DNA of 43,749 nt from JBFHRE01 sp041746105 (GTDB lineage Bacteria > Actinomycetota > Acidimicrobiia > Spongiisociales > ZC4RG35), in contig JBGTHP010000030.1 of the NCBI GenBank assembly GCA_041746105.1, forward strand, positions 1-43,749. Reading direction: 5' to 3'. The notes under the pieces were generated by a model, which saw nothing but the letters and a program-made list of their open reading frames with translations, was not told the DNA's origin and did no database searches. Both the position numbers and the translations under genes were made by a program. This document shows, piece by piece, positions 14,763-21,799 of this stretch; position 1 is the first letter of the stretch, and every line of letters starts with the position of its first letter.

Positions 14763-15108
14763 TCGGTCGCAACACGATAACTGCCCCTCGAAGGTTTTTG
14801 TGAGCTCAGCGGAGCCTCAAGCCTCGATGAGCGCGCCAAAAGCCAGGGGGAGGCGAAGCGGTTTTGCCCAAGGCGAAGCTCCCTGCCTAATATTGCGGTC
14901 CAGCTTCCGGTCGTTCGCGTCCGTTTGGTGACAAGCGACGAACGTCGAACGTGGTCCACGGATCGGCCCCATTCAGCCGCAAGGCTCGCATGGTGCCGAT
15001 CTGAGCCTACCGCCGGGCCGTTCCGGAAGGTCTGAGCAGTAAGGCTGCCGTAGAGGCAGCTCGTCTAGATGGCGGCGGCCCGAGAGGGTCGACAAGGAGA
15101 AGAAAAAA
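14763..15108. other. Intergenic region with promoter of the rpmJ-rplQ operon
   Basis: This 346-bp stretch lies between the divergent L,D-transpeptidase and rpmJ. A candidate rightward promoter is TTGCCC (14864-14869), an 18-bp spacer and TAATAT (14888-14893), which would leave a leader of about 200 nt. Near rpmJ, GCTGCC (15044-15049) and GGCAGC (15055-15060) form a small hairpin. AAGGAGA at 15094-15100 is the rpmJ ribosome-binding site. I looked for an IF-1 reading frame in all frames and saw none. Confidence 0.45.
14864..14893 (+). promoter_or_regulatory. Candidate promoter for rpmJ-rpsM-rpsK-rpsD-rpoA-rplQ
   Basis: TTGCCC and TAATAT are separated by 18 bp. The -10 fits the actinobacterial TANNNT pattern and the -35 matches four of six TTGACA positions. 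The position, upstream of the only gap before the alpha operon, supports the call. The start of transcription was not observed. Confidence 0.35.
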
Positions 15109-15222
15109 ATGAAGGTCCGTCCTTCGACCAAGAAGATGTGTGAAAGGTGCCGAGTCATTCGGCGCAAAGGTCGCGTCTGGGTCATTTGCACCAACCCCCG
15201 ACACAAACAACGGCAAGGGTGA
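15109..15222 (+). CDS. rpmJ: 50S ribosomal protein L36
   Basis: L36 is the smallest 50S protein, and this reading frame has only 37 codons. The sequence MKVRPSTKKMCERCRVIRRK with the following VICTNPRHKQRQG is diagnostic. Cys11, Cys14, Cys27 and His32 form the zinc-ribbon site, so this is the zinc-binding form. AAGGAGA lies 9 nt upstream of the ATG. rpsM starts 6 nt after the stop. In many actinobacteria infA sits directly before this gene, but not here. Confidence 0.98.
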   Translation: MKVRPSTKKMCERCRVIRRKGRVWVICTNPRHKQRQG

Positions 15223-15228
15223 TCTGAT

Positions 15229-15609
15229 ATGGCACGTATCGCCGGCGTCGACCTTCCACGGGACAAGCGTCTCGAGATCGGTCTGACCTACATTTTCGGC
15301 ATCGGTCTCACCAGATCCCATCAGATCTGTGCAGAACTCGACCTCAGCCCTGACACCAAGGTGCGCGATCTCACCGATGACGAGACCGCACGGATCCGCC
15401 GCTTCATCGACGCCTCGTATCAGGTTGAAGGTGATCTTCGGCGCGAGGTGCAGCAGAACATCAAACGCAAGATCGAAATCGGTTGCTACGAAGGCATCCG
15501 CCACCGCAAGGGTCTTCCCGTGCGAGGCCAGCGAACGCACACCAACGCTCGAACCCGCAAGGGCAAGCGCACCGCGATCGCAGGTAAAAAGAAGATCGGG
15601 AAGAAGTAG
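15229..15609 (+). CDS. rpsM: 30S ribosomal protein S13
   Basis: S13 forms inter-subunit bridges from the 30S head and contacts the P-site tRNA through its tail. The 126-residue product opens MARIAGVDLPRDKRLEIGLTYIFGIG and includes VRDLTDDETARIRRFID and the basic tail RKGLPVRGQRTHTNARTRKGKR (in parts), followed by a Lys-rich end. It is six nt after rpmJ and ten nt before rpsK. Confidence 0.98.
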   Translation: MARIAGVDLPRDKRLEIGLTYIFGIGLTRSHQICAELDLSPDTKVRDLTDDETARIRRFIDASYQVEGDLRREVQQNIKRKIEIGCYEGIRHRKGLPVRGQRTHTNARTRKGKRTAIAGKKKIGKK

Positions 15610-15618
15610 GAGCAGCGA

Positions 15619-16023
15619 GTGGCAAAACCAACAGGACAAGCACCCAAAACCCGGGTCCGTCGCCGCGAGCGCAAGAACATCTCGCACGGCCAAGCCCACA
15701 TCAAGGCAAGTTTCAACAACACCATCATCAACATCACCGATCAGGCGGGTAACACCGTCGTGTGGACGTCGGGTGGATCAGTCGGTTTCAAGGGATCACG
15801 CAAGTCGACGCCCTACGCCGCCCAGGTGGCCGCAGAAGAAGCCGGCCGTCGCGCCGGTGAGCACGGCATCCGCAAGCTCGATGTGATCGTCGCCGGGACG
15901 GGTTCGGGCCGCGACACGGCGGTACGGACGCTCCAGAACATGGGTCTGGAGATCACCGGTATCCGCGACGTGACCCCGATCCCTCACAACGGGTGCCGTC
16001 CGAAGAAGCGCAGGAGGGGCTGA
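15619..16023 (+). CDS. rpsK: 30S ribosomal protein S11
   Basis: S11 lines the platform near the E site and the Shine-Dalgarno helix. The 134-residue protein starts at GTG, preceded by AGGAGCAG. The motifs GQAHIKASFNNTIINITD, WTSGGSVGFKGSRKSTPYAAQ and the C-terminal IRDVTPIPHNGCRPKKRRRG are diagnostic. Its basic N-terminal extension is of normal actinobacterial length. Confidence 0.98.
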   Translation: MAKPTGQAPKTRVRRRERKNISHGQAHIKASFNNTIINITDQAGNTVVWTSGGSVGFKGSRKSTPYAAQVAAEEAGRRAGEHGIRKLDVIVAGTGSGRDTAVRTLQNMGLEITGIRDVTPIPHNGCRPKKRRRG

Positions 16024-16026
16024 ACC

Positions 16027-16632
16027 ATGGCCCGTAACACCGGTCCCCGTCACAAGGCCTGCCGTCGTGCTCGCACGCCGCTCTGCCAGTCCAAGAAATG
16101 TCCCGTCGACAAGCGTCCCTATCCCCCCGGCCAGCACGGTCGTGGGAGGATTCGCGAGTCGGACTATTTGGTCCAGCTTCGGGAAAAGCAAAAGCTCCGC
16201 ACCATGTACGGCGTGCTCGAAAAGCAGTTCCGCCGCTACTACGAACTGTCGTCGCGCCAGCCCGGCATCACCGGTGACAACCTGCTGCGTTTGCTCGAAT
16301 CCCGTCTCGACAACGTCGTCTGGCGTTCCGGGCTGGCCGCAACCCGGCCGCAAGCTCGCCAGCTCGTCAACCATGGGCACTTCAGGGTCAACGGCAAGAA
16401 GGTCGACATCGCTTCTTATCGCGTCCGTCAGGGCGACGTTGTAACCCTGAAAGATCCATCGGTGGACCTCGTCGCCGTGCAACATTCGATCGACACGCTC
16501 GGTCGCGTCGTTCCCGAATGGCTCGACGTGGAGCACAAGGCCCGCAAGGTTGTCGTCATCGACCTTCCGAGCCGCGACCAGATCGATACTTCCATCAATG
16601 AGCAGCTCGTAGTCGAGCTCTACTCCAAGTGA
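16027..16632 (+). CDS. rpsD: 30S ribosomal protein S4, probable zinc-binding form
   Basis: S4 initiates 30S assembly at the 5' domain of 16S rRNA. The 201-residue protein has the N-terminal GPRHKACRRA...LCQSKKCPVDKRPYPPGQHG, a body ending in an S4 domain (LDNVVWRSGLAATRPQARQLVNHGHFRVNGKKVDIAS, in parts) and the usual C-terminus. Cys12, Cys20 and Cys25 resemble three of the four zinc ligands of Cys-rich S4 proteins; the first ligand position holds His9 instead of Cys, so a CCCH site is likely. It follows rpsK by 3 nt. Confidence 0.97.
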   Translation: MARNTGPRHKACRRARTPLCQSKKCPVDKRPYPPGQHGRGRIRESDYLVQLREKQKLRTMYGVLEKQFRRYYELSSRQPGITGDNLLRLLESRLDNVVWRSGLAATRPQARQLVNHGHFRVNGKKVDIASYRVRQGDVVTLKDPSVDLVAVQHSIDTLGRVVPEWLDVEHKARKVVVIDLPSRDQIDTSINEQLVVELYSK

Positions 16633-16657
16633 TTTCCCCGGACGAGAGGTTCCCATT

Positions 16658-17599
16658 GTGTTGATCGTTCAACGCCCCCACATCGAAGAAACCCAAACCA
16701 CCGATACCCGCTCGCAGTTCGTCGTCGAACCGCTCGAGCCGGGTTTCGGTTACACACTCGGAAACACGATGCGGCGGACTCTTCTGTCTCGGATTCCGGG
16801 CGCGGCTGTGACTCATATCCAGATCGAAGGGATCCAGCACGAGTTCGCCACGGTTCCTGGAGTGGTCGAGGATGTCGTCGACATCATCCTCAACGTGAAG
16901 CACATCGTTGTGAAACTAGATGGGATCGACGAGCACACGCTGTATCTCTCGGCCAAGGGCGCCGGCAACGTCAAGGCCGGAGATCTCAAGGTTCCTGCCG
17001 GTGTCACCATCGTCAATCCCGATCTTCATCTGGCAACCATGTCGGCCAGCGGACGCCTCGAGTTGGAGCTAACCGTCGCCCCCGGCGTCGGTTACCGCAG
17101 CGCCGATTCGAACAAGCGTTCAGGGGCTTCCATCGGTGTCATCCCGATCGACTCGATGTTCTCGCCCGTACGCAAGGTTGCGTACACCGTTGAAAGCACC
17201 CAGGTCGGCCAGATGACCAACTTCGACAAGCTGATCATCGACGTCGAGACCAGCGGGGCGATTTCACCGTCGGAGGCCGTTTCGTCTGCAGGAAAGACCC
17301 TGTCGGAGCTGATGAACCTGTTCGCAGACACTGGTGAGGGGATCGGTCTCGAATTGGGCGATCGTGACGACGAGTCGCTTGGCTCCCCGGATCTCGATCT
17401 CCCGATCGAAGCACTCGATCTCTCCGAGCGTCCTCGCAACTGCCTCCGCCGCGCCCAGATCAAGACCGTTGGTGAGCTCGTACTCCGGTCGCCGGACGAT
17501 CTCCTCAATATCACCAACTTCGGCCAGAAGAGCCTCGAAGAGGTCGTGGTCAAGCTCGACGAGCTCGGGCTTTCCCTCGCCGAAGGTTCGGGTGTCTGA
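16658..17599 (+). CDS. rpoA: DNA-directed RNA polymerase subunit alpha
   Basis: Alpha dimerises to nucleate RNA polymerase and contacts upstream DNA and activators through its C-terminal domain. The 313-residue protein starts at GTG 16658, after GAGAGG. The N-terminal domain shows FVVEPLEPGFGYTLGNTMRRTLLSRIPGAAV (in parts) and the C-terminal domain IEALDLSERPRNCLRRAQIKTVGELVLRSPDDLLNITNFGQKSLEEV (in parts), with the helix-hairpin-helix DNA contact region. It ends by overlapping the rplQ start by 1 nt. Confidence 0.98.
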   Translation: MLIVQRPHIEETQTTDTRSQFVVEPLEPGFGYTLGNTMRRTLLSRIPGAAVTHIQIEGIQHEFATVPGVVEDVVDIILNVKHIVVKLDGIDEHTLYLSAKGAGNVKAGDLKVPAGVTIVNPDLHLATMSASGRLELELTVAPGVGYRSADSNKRSGASIGVIPIDSMFSPVRKVAYTVESTQVGQMTNFDKLIIDVETSGAISPSEAVSSAGKTLSELMNLFADTGEGIGLELGDRDDESLGSPDLDLPIEALDLSERPRNCLRRAQIKTVGELVLRSPDDLLNITNFGQKSLEEVVVKLDELGLSLAEGSGV

Positions 17600-17949
17600 T
17601 GCCGACTCCCAAGAAGGGTCGGCGGTTAGGTCACTCCTCTGCCAACCAGAAGCACATCCTGTCCAATCTGACGGCCGCTTTGTTCGATCAAGGAAAGATC
17701 GAGACGACGATGGCGAGAGCCAAGGTCTTACGTCCCCTCGCCGAGAAGATGATCACCAAGGCGCGCAAGGGAGACCTTCACAGCCGTCGAATCGTCCTCA
17801 AGACGGTGAAAGACAACGCCGTGGTCACCAAACTCTTCGATGAGGTGGCTCCTCGTTATGCCGACAGACCTGGTGGTTACACGCGAATCGTCAAGATTGG
17901 CCCACGTCGCGGTGACGGCGCAGAAATGGCGATCATCGAGCTGGTCTAA
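17599..17949 (+). CDS. rplQ: 50S ribosomal protein L17
   Basis: L17 lies at the outer rim of the exit tunnel. The 116-residue product begins MPTPKKGRRLGHSSANQKHILSNL and contains ALFDQGKIETTMARAKVLRPLAEKMITKARKG (in parts) and YTRIVKIGPRRGDGAEMAIIELV. This length is the short core; many actinobacteria carry a longer C-terminal tail. It is the last gene of the alpha operon and is followed by a strong hairpin. Confidence 0.98.
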   Translation: MPTPKKGRRLGHSSANQKHILSNLTAALFDQGKIETTMARAKVLRPLAEKMITKARKGDLHSRRIVLKTVKDNAVVTKLFDEVAPRYADRPGGYTRIVKIGPRRGDGAEMAIIELV

Positions 17950-17988
17950 CGGCTGCGGGCGGGGCGCGCCCTACCCGGCTCGAGATCG

Positions 17989-18021
17989 ACGACAAGCGAC
18001 CGATGAAGGGTCGCTTGTCGT
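17989..18021 (+). terminator. Rho-independent-type terminator of the alpha operon
   Basis: A perfect 13-bp stem is formed by ACGACAAGCGACC (17989-18001) and GGTCGCTTGTCGT (18009-18021), with a GATGAAG loop. The bases after the stem (GTTCTGTTGG) are T-enriched but not a full U-tract, which is common in high-GC genomes. It sits 39 bp after rplQ. Confidence 0.75.
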
Positions 18022-18044
18022 GTTCTGTTGGGCTGTCATCTCCC

Positions 18045-18050
18045 TAAGCT
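18045..18050 (+). promoter_or_regulatory. Putative -10 box of coaA (near-leaderless)
   Basis: TAAGCT fits TANNNT and ends 7 nt before the coaA GTG at 18058. There is no Shine-Dalgarno, and only 36 bp separate the alpha-operon terminator from coaA, so the transcript probably begins at or next to the start codon. No clear -35 was found. Confidence 0.4.
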
Positions 18051-18057
18051 CCTCGGC

Positions 18058-18984
18058 GTGACCGAACAGCAGAGCTCGCCATATCTTCGATTCAGTCGGA
18101 CCGAATGGGCATCATTGAGAGCTTCGACCCCAATGACATTGACGCCGACGGATGTCGAGAACCTTCGCGGTATCAACGTCGAACTTTCGATGCGGGAGGT
18201 CGAAGACATCTACCTTCCACTCTCGCGTCTCCTGAACCTCTATGTTCGAGCGAGTCAGCAGCTGTTCAGCGTCACCGACACCTTCCTCGGTAAACCGACC
18301 CATCCAGTTCCTTATGTGGTCGGCATCGCCGGTTCTGTGGCTGTTGGTAAGTCGACCATCGCCAGAATCCTGCAGGCGCTGCTCGCTCGTTGGCCGGACC
18401 ATCCAAGAGTCGATCTGATAACAACGGACGGTTTCCTGTTTCCCAACTCTGTGCTCTCGAACCGGAATCTGATGGAGAAGAAAGGTTTCCCGGAGTCCTA
18501 TGACCAGCGGCTCCTGCTCGAGTTCGTCTCACATCTCAAAGCCGGTGATCCCACGGTCAAGGCGCCGGTCTACAGCCACCTGATCTACGACATCGTTGCG
18601 GGAGAGGAGAGAGTGGTGGAGCGACCGGATATCGTCATCCTCGAGGGTCTCAACGTGTTGCAGGCGGGTGGCCCCGGACCACATGTTTCCGACTACTTCG
18701 ACTTTTCGATCTATGTCGATGCGGACCCAATCGATATCGAAGGTTGGTACGTCGAGCGTTTTCTGACGCTTAGGGACACGGCGTTTCGTTCACCAGACAA
18801 CTACTTCCATCGTTATTCGGATCTGCCGGATTCCGAAGCCGAATACGAGGCGCGTCGGATCTGGAAAGAGATCAACCTGGCGAACCTCGAACAGAACATT
18901 CTGTCGACCCGGGAGAGGGCAACTCTGATCCTCTCCAAGGGGTCCGATCACGACGTCGACGTCGTCAGGCTTCGCCGACGGTGA
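18058..18984 (+). CDS. coaA: Pantothenate kinase, type I
   Basis: CoaA phosphorylates pantothenate, the first and usually rate-setting step of coenzyme A synthesis, and is feedback-inhibited by CoA in the family. From the GTG at 18058 the protein has 308 residues, close to the mycobacterial CoaA; a TTG at 18028 would lie within the terminator flank. Visible motifs are SPYLRFSRTEW at the N-terminus, the P-loop GIAGSVAVGKST at 89-100, TTDGFL, the GFPESYD segment, YSHLIYDIV and ILEGLNVLQ. The gene overlaps the NUDIX gene by GTGA. Confidence 0.95.
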   Translation: MTEQQSSPYLRFSRTEWASLRASTPMTLTPTDVENLRGINVELSMREVEDIYLPLSRLLNLYVRASQQLFSVTDTFLGKPTHPVPYVVGIAGSVAVGKSTIARILQALLARWPDHPRVDLITTDGFLFPNSVLSNRNLMEKKGFPESYDQRLLLEFVSHLKAGDPTVKAPVYSHLIYDIVAGEERVVERPDIVILEGLNVLQAGGPGPHVSDYFDFSIYVDADPIDIEGWYVERFLTLRDTAFRSPDNYFHRYSDLPDSEAEYEARRIWKEINLANLEQNILSTRERATLILSKGSDHDVDVVRLRRR

Positions 18985-19523
18985 TCACCGAGATCGAGCA
19001 TGCGCTGACGACGTTGCCCTTGATCGATGGGGCGGAGGCCGATCATGTCGCCAACCTGCGGGACCTCCTCGCACTCGGCACCGATTTCACGAGCAGGTTC
19101 CACTACAACCCCGGTCATGTGACCGCATCGGCTTTCGTTGTTCACCCCGACCAACTGGCGGTCCTTTTGATCCACCATGCCAAGTTGGGTGCGTGGCTCC
19201 AGCCGGGCGGTCACATAGAGGCGAGTGATCCGTCGCACGAGGCCGCGGCACGCAGAGAGGTCGAGGAAGAAACCGGACTGGGTGGTCTGAATCTCATCGG
19301 AGTCCACGACTTCGACATCCACACCTTCCCCAGGAATGGTGACCATCCAGAGCACCTCCACTACGACTTACGGTGGGCGTATCGCGCCAACGACGCAGCC
19401 ATCTCGGTCGGAGACGGTGTAAAGGCCGTCCGCTGGGTTCCGTTCGCCGAGGCACTGACCATGCGCGAATCCGTCGCGAGACCGGTTCGCAAGCTCGCTG
19501 TTAGCCTCGCACCCCGATCATGA
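18981..19523 (+). CDS. NUDIX hydrolase
   Basis: This 180-residue protein has a NUDIX box at about 76-100 (GGHIEASDPSHEAAARREVEEETGL, read in two parts). It belongs to the spacing variant with the GGHxE...REVEEETG arrangement that hydrolyses nucleoside diphosphates linked to another group. The strand before it (HVTASAFVVHPDQLAVLLIHHAKLGAWLQPGG, in parts) is typical. The substrate cannot be told from the sequence. The GTG start overlaps the coaA stop, and the stop overlaps the next gene (ATGA), so it is part of the coaA-truA unit. Confidence 0.88.
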   Translation: MITEIEHALTTLPLIDGAEADHVANLRDLLALGTDFTSRFHYNPGHVTASAFVVHPDQLAVLLIHHAKLGAWLQPGGHIEASDPSHEAAARREVEEETGLGGLNLIGVHDFDIHTFPRNGDHPEHLHYDLRWAYRANDAAISVGDGVKAVRWVPFAEALTMRESVARPVRKLAVSLAPRS

Positions 19524-20056
19524 AGAAAATCTTTGCCAGGGCGTGGCGCGGTTCACTGTTCCAAAAGTCGGCTTTCGAAGAGTCGTTTTGGGACGACGAC
19601 GCAACCGCAGATGCAGTGATCCTGGTCGGTGTGGTGTCCGGAGCGATCGTGCTCATCACGTCCTTTGTCGCTGGTTCGCTTGGAGTCGGTCTGGTGCTGG
19701 ACCTTGTGGGTTCGGTGATCTCGGGTGTGGCTTCGTGGTTGATTCTGGCCCTCTGCGTGTGGGTGGCGGCCACCAAGGTTTTCAAAACGGGAGGCGGAAT
19801 CCAGACGATGATGGCCACCCATGGACTGGCCTATCTGCCGCTCGGACTGAGCGCCTTTCCCAACCGCTATGTCGGGATCGCAGCCCTGGTGTGGTATCTG
19901 GCCGTCCTGGTGGTGGCGACCAGGGCCGCGACAGATTCCGATCAGAAACTCGCCGGACTGTCCGTGCTTGTCGGTTTCGCCATCCTCGCGTTGATCGACG
20001 CGCTGTTGAGCGGGATCACGTTTCAGGCCGTTTCGGCATTCAACCGATTGTTCTGA
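19520..20056 (+). CDS. Yip1-domain-like membrane protein
   Basis: A 178-residue protein with an N-terminal cytoplasmic, amphipathic stretch (RAWRGSLFQKSAFEESFWDDD) and about five hydrophobic segments between residues 32 and 178. The arrangement, and the GGIQTMMATHGLAYLPLGLSAFP segment, resemble bacterial Yip1/YIF1-type membrane proteins of unknown role. Function cannot be assigned. It overlaps the NUDIX gene by ATGA, and truA starts with GTG immediately after its stop. Confidence 0.65.
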   Translation: MKKIFARAWRGSLFQKSAFEESFWDDDATADAVILVGVVSGAIVLITSFVAGSLGVGLVLDLVGSVISGVASWLILALCVWVAATKVFKTGGGIQTMMATHGLAYLPLGLSAFPNRYVGIAALVWYLAVLVVATRAATDSDQKLAGLSVLVGFAILALIDALLSGITFQAVSAFNRLF

Positions 20057-20788
20057 GTGCCTACGTATCGAATGGACCTGGCCTATGACGGCTCCGGGTT
20101 TCGGGGGATGGCCCGACAACCCGGCGTGCGAACGGTTCAGGGGGCCTTGGAAGATGCGATCGAGACGGCAATCGGGGTGCCGGTCGAGTTGGTCTGCGCC
20201 GGCCGCACCGACGCCGGGGTGCACGCCCGTGGCCAGGTCGTGAGTTTTGTCGTAGACGCCGATCTCGACACGGATCGTCTGGCAAGGTCGGTGACTTCGA
20301 TGTTGGGCGGCGAGGTTGTTGCCTATTCTGTGAGCCTGGTTGAGGCTGGGTTCAGCGCCAGGTTTTCTGCCAACTGGCGTTCGTACCGCTATCGCGTGCT
20401 CAACGCCCCGTCGCCCGACCCATTTCTGCGCTCGACATCGTGGCATGTCACCGATCCGTTGGATGTCGCCGCCATGAACATCGCGTCGGTCGGCTTTGTC
20501 GGGGTCCACGATTTCAGCTCGTTTTGCAGACAAGCCGGCGGAAGGAGCAGTGAGCGGGAGGTCTTGGAGGCCGAGTGGGTGACGGAGGCCGAGCTCATCG
20601 TTTTTGCCATCCGCGCCGGCGCCTTTTGTCATCAGATGGTTCGATCGCTCGTCGGGTTTTGTGTCGATGTCGGGCGCGGCAAGGTGCCGGCGGAATCGGT
20701 TGCGGCAGTCATTGCCGCCAAGGACCGCCACGCAGCCCGCCCGATTGCTCCGCCCCACGGTCTGGTTTTGTGGGAGGTCGGTTACTGA
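20057..20788 (+). CDS. truA: tRNA pseudouridine(38-40) synthase
   Basis: TruA converts U38, U39 and U40 in the tRNA anticodon arm to pseudouridine. The 243-residue product starts with GTG directly after the upstream stop. It has the N-terminal RMDLAYDGSGFRGMARQPGVRTVQGALE and the catalytic motif CAGRTDAGVHARGQVVSF, with Asp52 as the nucleophile. FCHQMVRSLVGFCVDVGRGK near the C-terminus is also typical. It precedes rplM-rpsI, as in many bacteria, but with a 158-bp gap that holds a separate promoter. Confidence 0.95.
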   Translation: MPTYRMDLAYDGSGFRGMARQPGVRTVQGALEDAIETAIGVPVELVCAGRTDAGVHARGQVVSFVVDADLDTDRLARSVTSMLGGEVVAYSVSLVEAGFSARFSANWRSYRYRVLNAPSPDPFLRSTSWHVTDPLDVAAMNIASVGFVGVHDFSSFCRQAGGRSSEREVLEAEWVTEAELIVFAIRAGAFCHQMVRSLVGFCVDVGRGKVPAESVAAVIAAKDRHAARPIAPPHGLVLWEVGY

Positions 20789-20828
20789 ACCCCCGCCGTG
20801 GCCCCCGATCCGCTTTCTGGGCCGCCAA

Positions 20829-20858
20829 TTGGCGCGAAAACCGTGGGTGGCGTATCCT
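20829..20858 (+). promoter_or_regulatory. Promoter of rplM-rpsI
   Basis: TTGGCG (20829-20834) and TATCCT (20853-20858) are 18 bp apart and both fit housekeeping-sigma hexamers. Transcription would begin near 20865, leaving a leader of about 80 nt. In it ATCTCG (20881-20886) and CGAGAT (20896-20901) form a 6-bp hairpin. The leader is not recognisably one of the known L13 leader motifs. Confidence 0.5.
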
Positions 20859-20946
20859 TGCCAGGCTCTCGTTCGAGGGCATCTCGTTTCCCACTCGAGA
20901 TCCCAGATACGTGTCCGACGCGTCACGAAACTGGATTGGAACAAAC

Positions 20947-21405
20947 ATGACCAACAACAAAACCTTCACGCCCAAGCCCGCCAACGTCACACACGATTGG
21001 TGGGTTGTCGACGCCGCCGATGTTCCGCTGGGACGGGTTGCGTCCGAAGTGGCGCAACTGATCCGCGGCAAGCACAAGCCAACCTTCGCCCCTCATGTCG
21101 ATGGCGGCGACTTCGTCATCGTGGTCAATGCCGGCCAGGTGGCCGTGACGTCAGACAAGAGCCAGGAAAAGATCTACTACCGACATTCCGGCTTCCCGGG
21201 TGGGCTCAGAGCCGAGTCTTTCGAGAGTCTGCTCGAGCGCCGACCAGAGCAGGTCATCGAACGAGCGGTCAAGGGCATGCTCCCCAAGAGCAAACTCGGC
21301 CGTCGCCTCAATCGCAAGCTCAAGGTCTATGCCGGCCCAGACCATCCACACGTTGCCCAGCAACCGAAGCCGTATCAACTCAACATCCGAAAGGTGGAGG
21401 ACTGA
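20947..21405 (+). CDS. rplM: 50S ribosomal protein L13
   Basis: L13 is an early 50S assembly protein. The ATG at 20947 gives 152 residues. The N-terminal THDWWVVDAADVPLGRVASEVAQLIRGKHKPTFAPHVDGGDFVIVVNA (in parts) and YRHSGFPGGLR and VKGMLPKSKLGRRLNRKLKVYAGPDHPHVAQQP (in parts) are diagnostic. The open frame upstream, to 20575, is a shadow of truA. GGAAC before the ATG is a weak ribosome-binding site. The gene overlaps rpsI by 1 nt. Confidence 0.96.
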   Translation: MTNNKTFTPKPANVTHDWWVVDAADVPLGRVASEVAQLIRGKHKPTFAPHVDGGDFVIVVNAGQVAVTSDKSQEKIYYRHSGFPGGLRAESFESLLERRPEQVIERAVKGMLPKSKLGRRLNRKLKVYAGPDHPHVAQQPKPYQLNIRKVED

Positions 21406-21797
21406 TGTCGAAGCCACTTGTCCAGGCCACTGGCCGCCGCAAGGAAGCCACCGTTCGTGTGAGACTCCGCGAGGGGTCCGGCCAGGTTCGGCTCAACGGC
21501 CGTCCCCTCGAGAATTATTTCCCGACGATGGCCAGCCGCATGCGTGTCATGGAGCCTCTCCAGATCACCCAAACCCAAGGGCGCTACGACCTCGATGCCA
21601 CACTGGAAGGTGGAGGCACATCGGGTCAGGTCGATGCTCTGCGTCTCGGAATCGCCCGTGCTCTGATCGAACTCGATCCAACGCTGCGTCCAGGCCTCAA
21701 AAAGGCGGGTCTTCTCACCCGCGACGCTCGCGTTGTCGAGTCGAAGAAGTACGGTCTGCGCAAGGCCCGCAGGGCTCCGCAGTACACCAAGCGCTGA
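21405..21797 (+). CDS. rpsI: 30S ribosomal protein S9
   Basis: S9 reaches the P-site tRNA with its C-terminal tail. The ATG at 21405 shares its A with the rplM stop and gives 130 residues. ATGRRKEATVRVRL at the N-terminus, VRLNGRPLENYFPT and the invariant tail SKKYGLRKARRAPQYTKR are diagnostic. An open frame from 20604 is a shadow. Two nt follow before the TTG of glmM, so the two are probably coupled. Confidence 0.97.
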   Translation: MSKPLVQATGRRKEATVRVRLREGSGQVRLNGRPLENYFPTMASRMRVMEPLQITQTQGRYDLDATLEGGGTSGQVDALRLGIARALIELDPTLRPGLKKAGLLTRDARVVESKKYGLRKARRAPQYTKR

Positions 21798-21799
21798 CA

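Noticed and set aside
20865..20946. A possible L13-type leader RNA before rplM.
   Set aside because: The leader has only a short 6-bp hairpin and does not show the helices of known L13 leaders.
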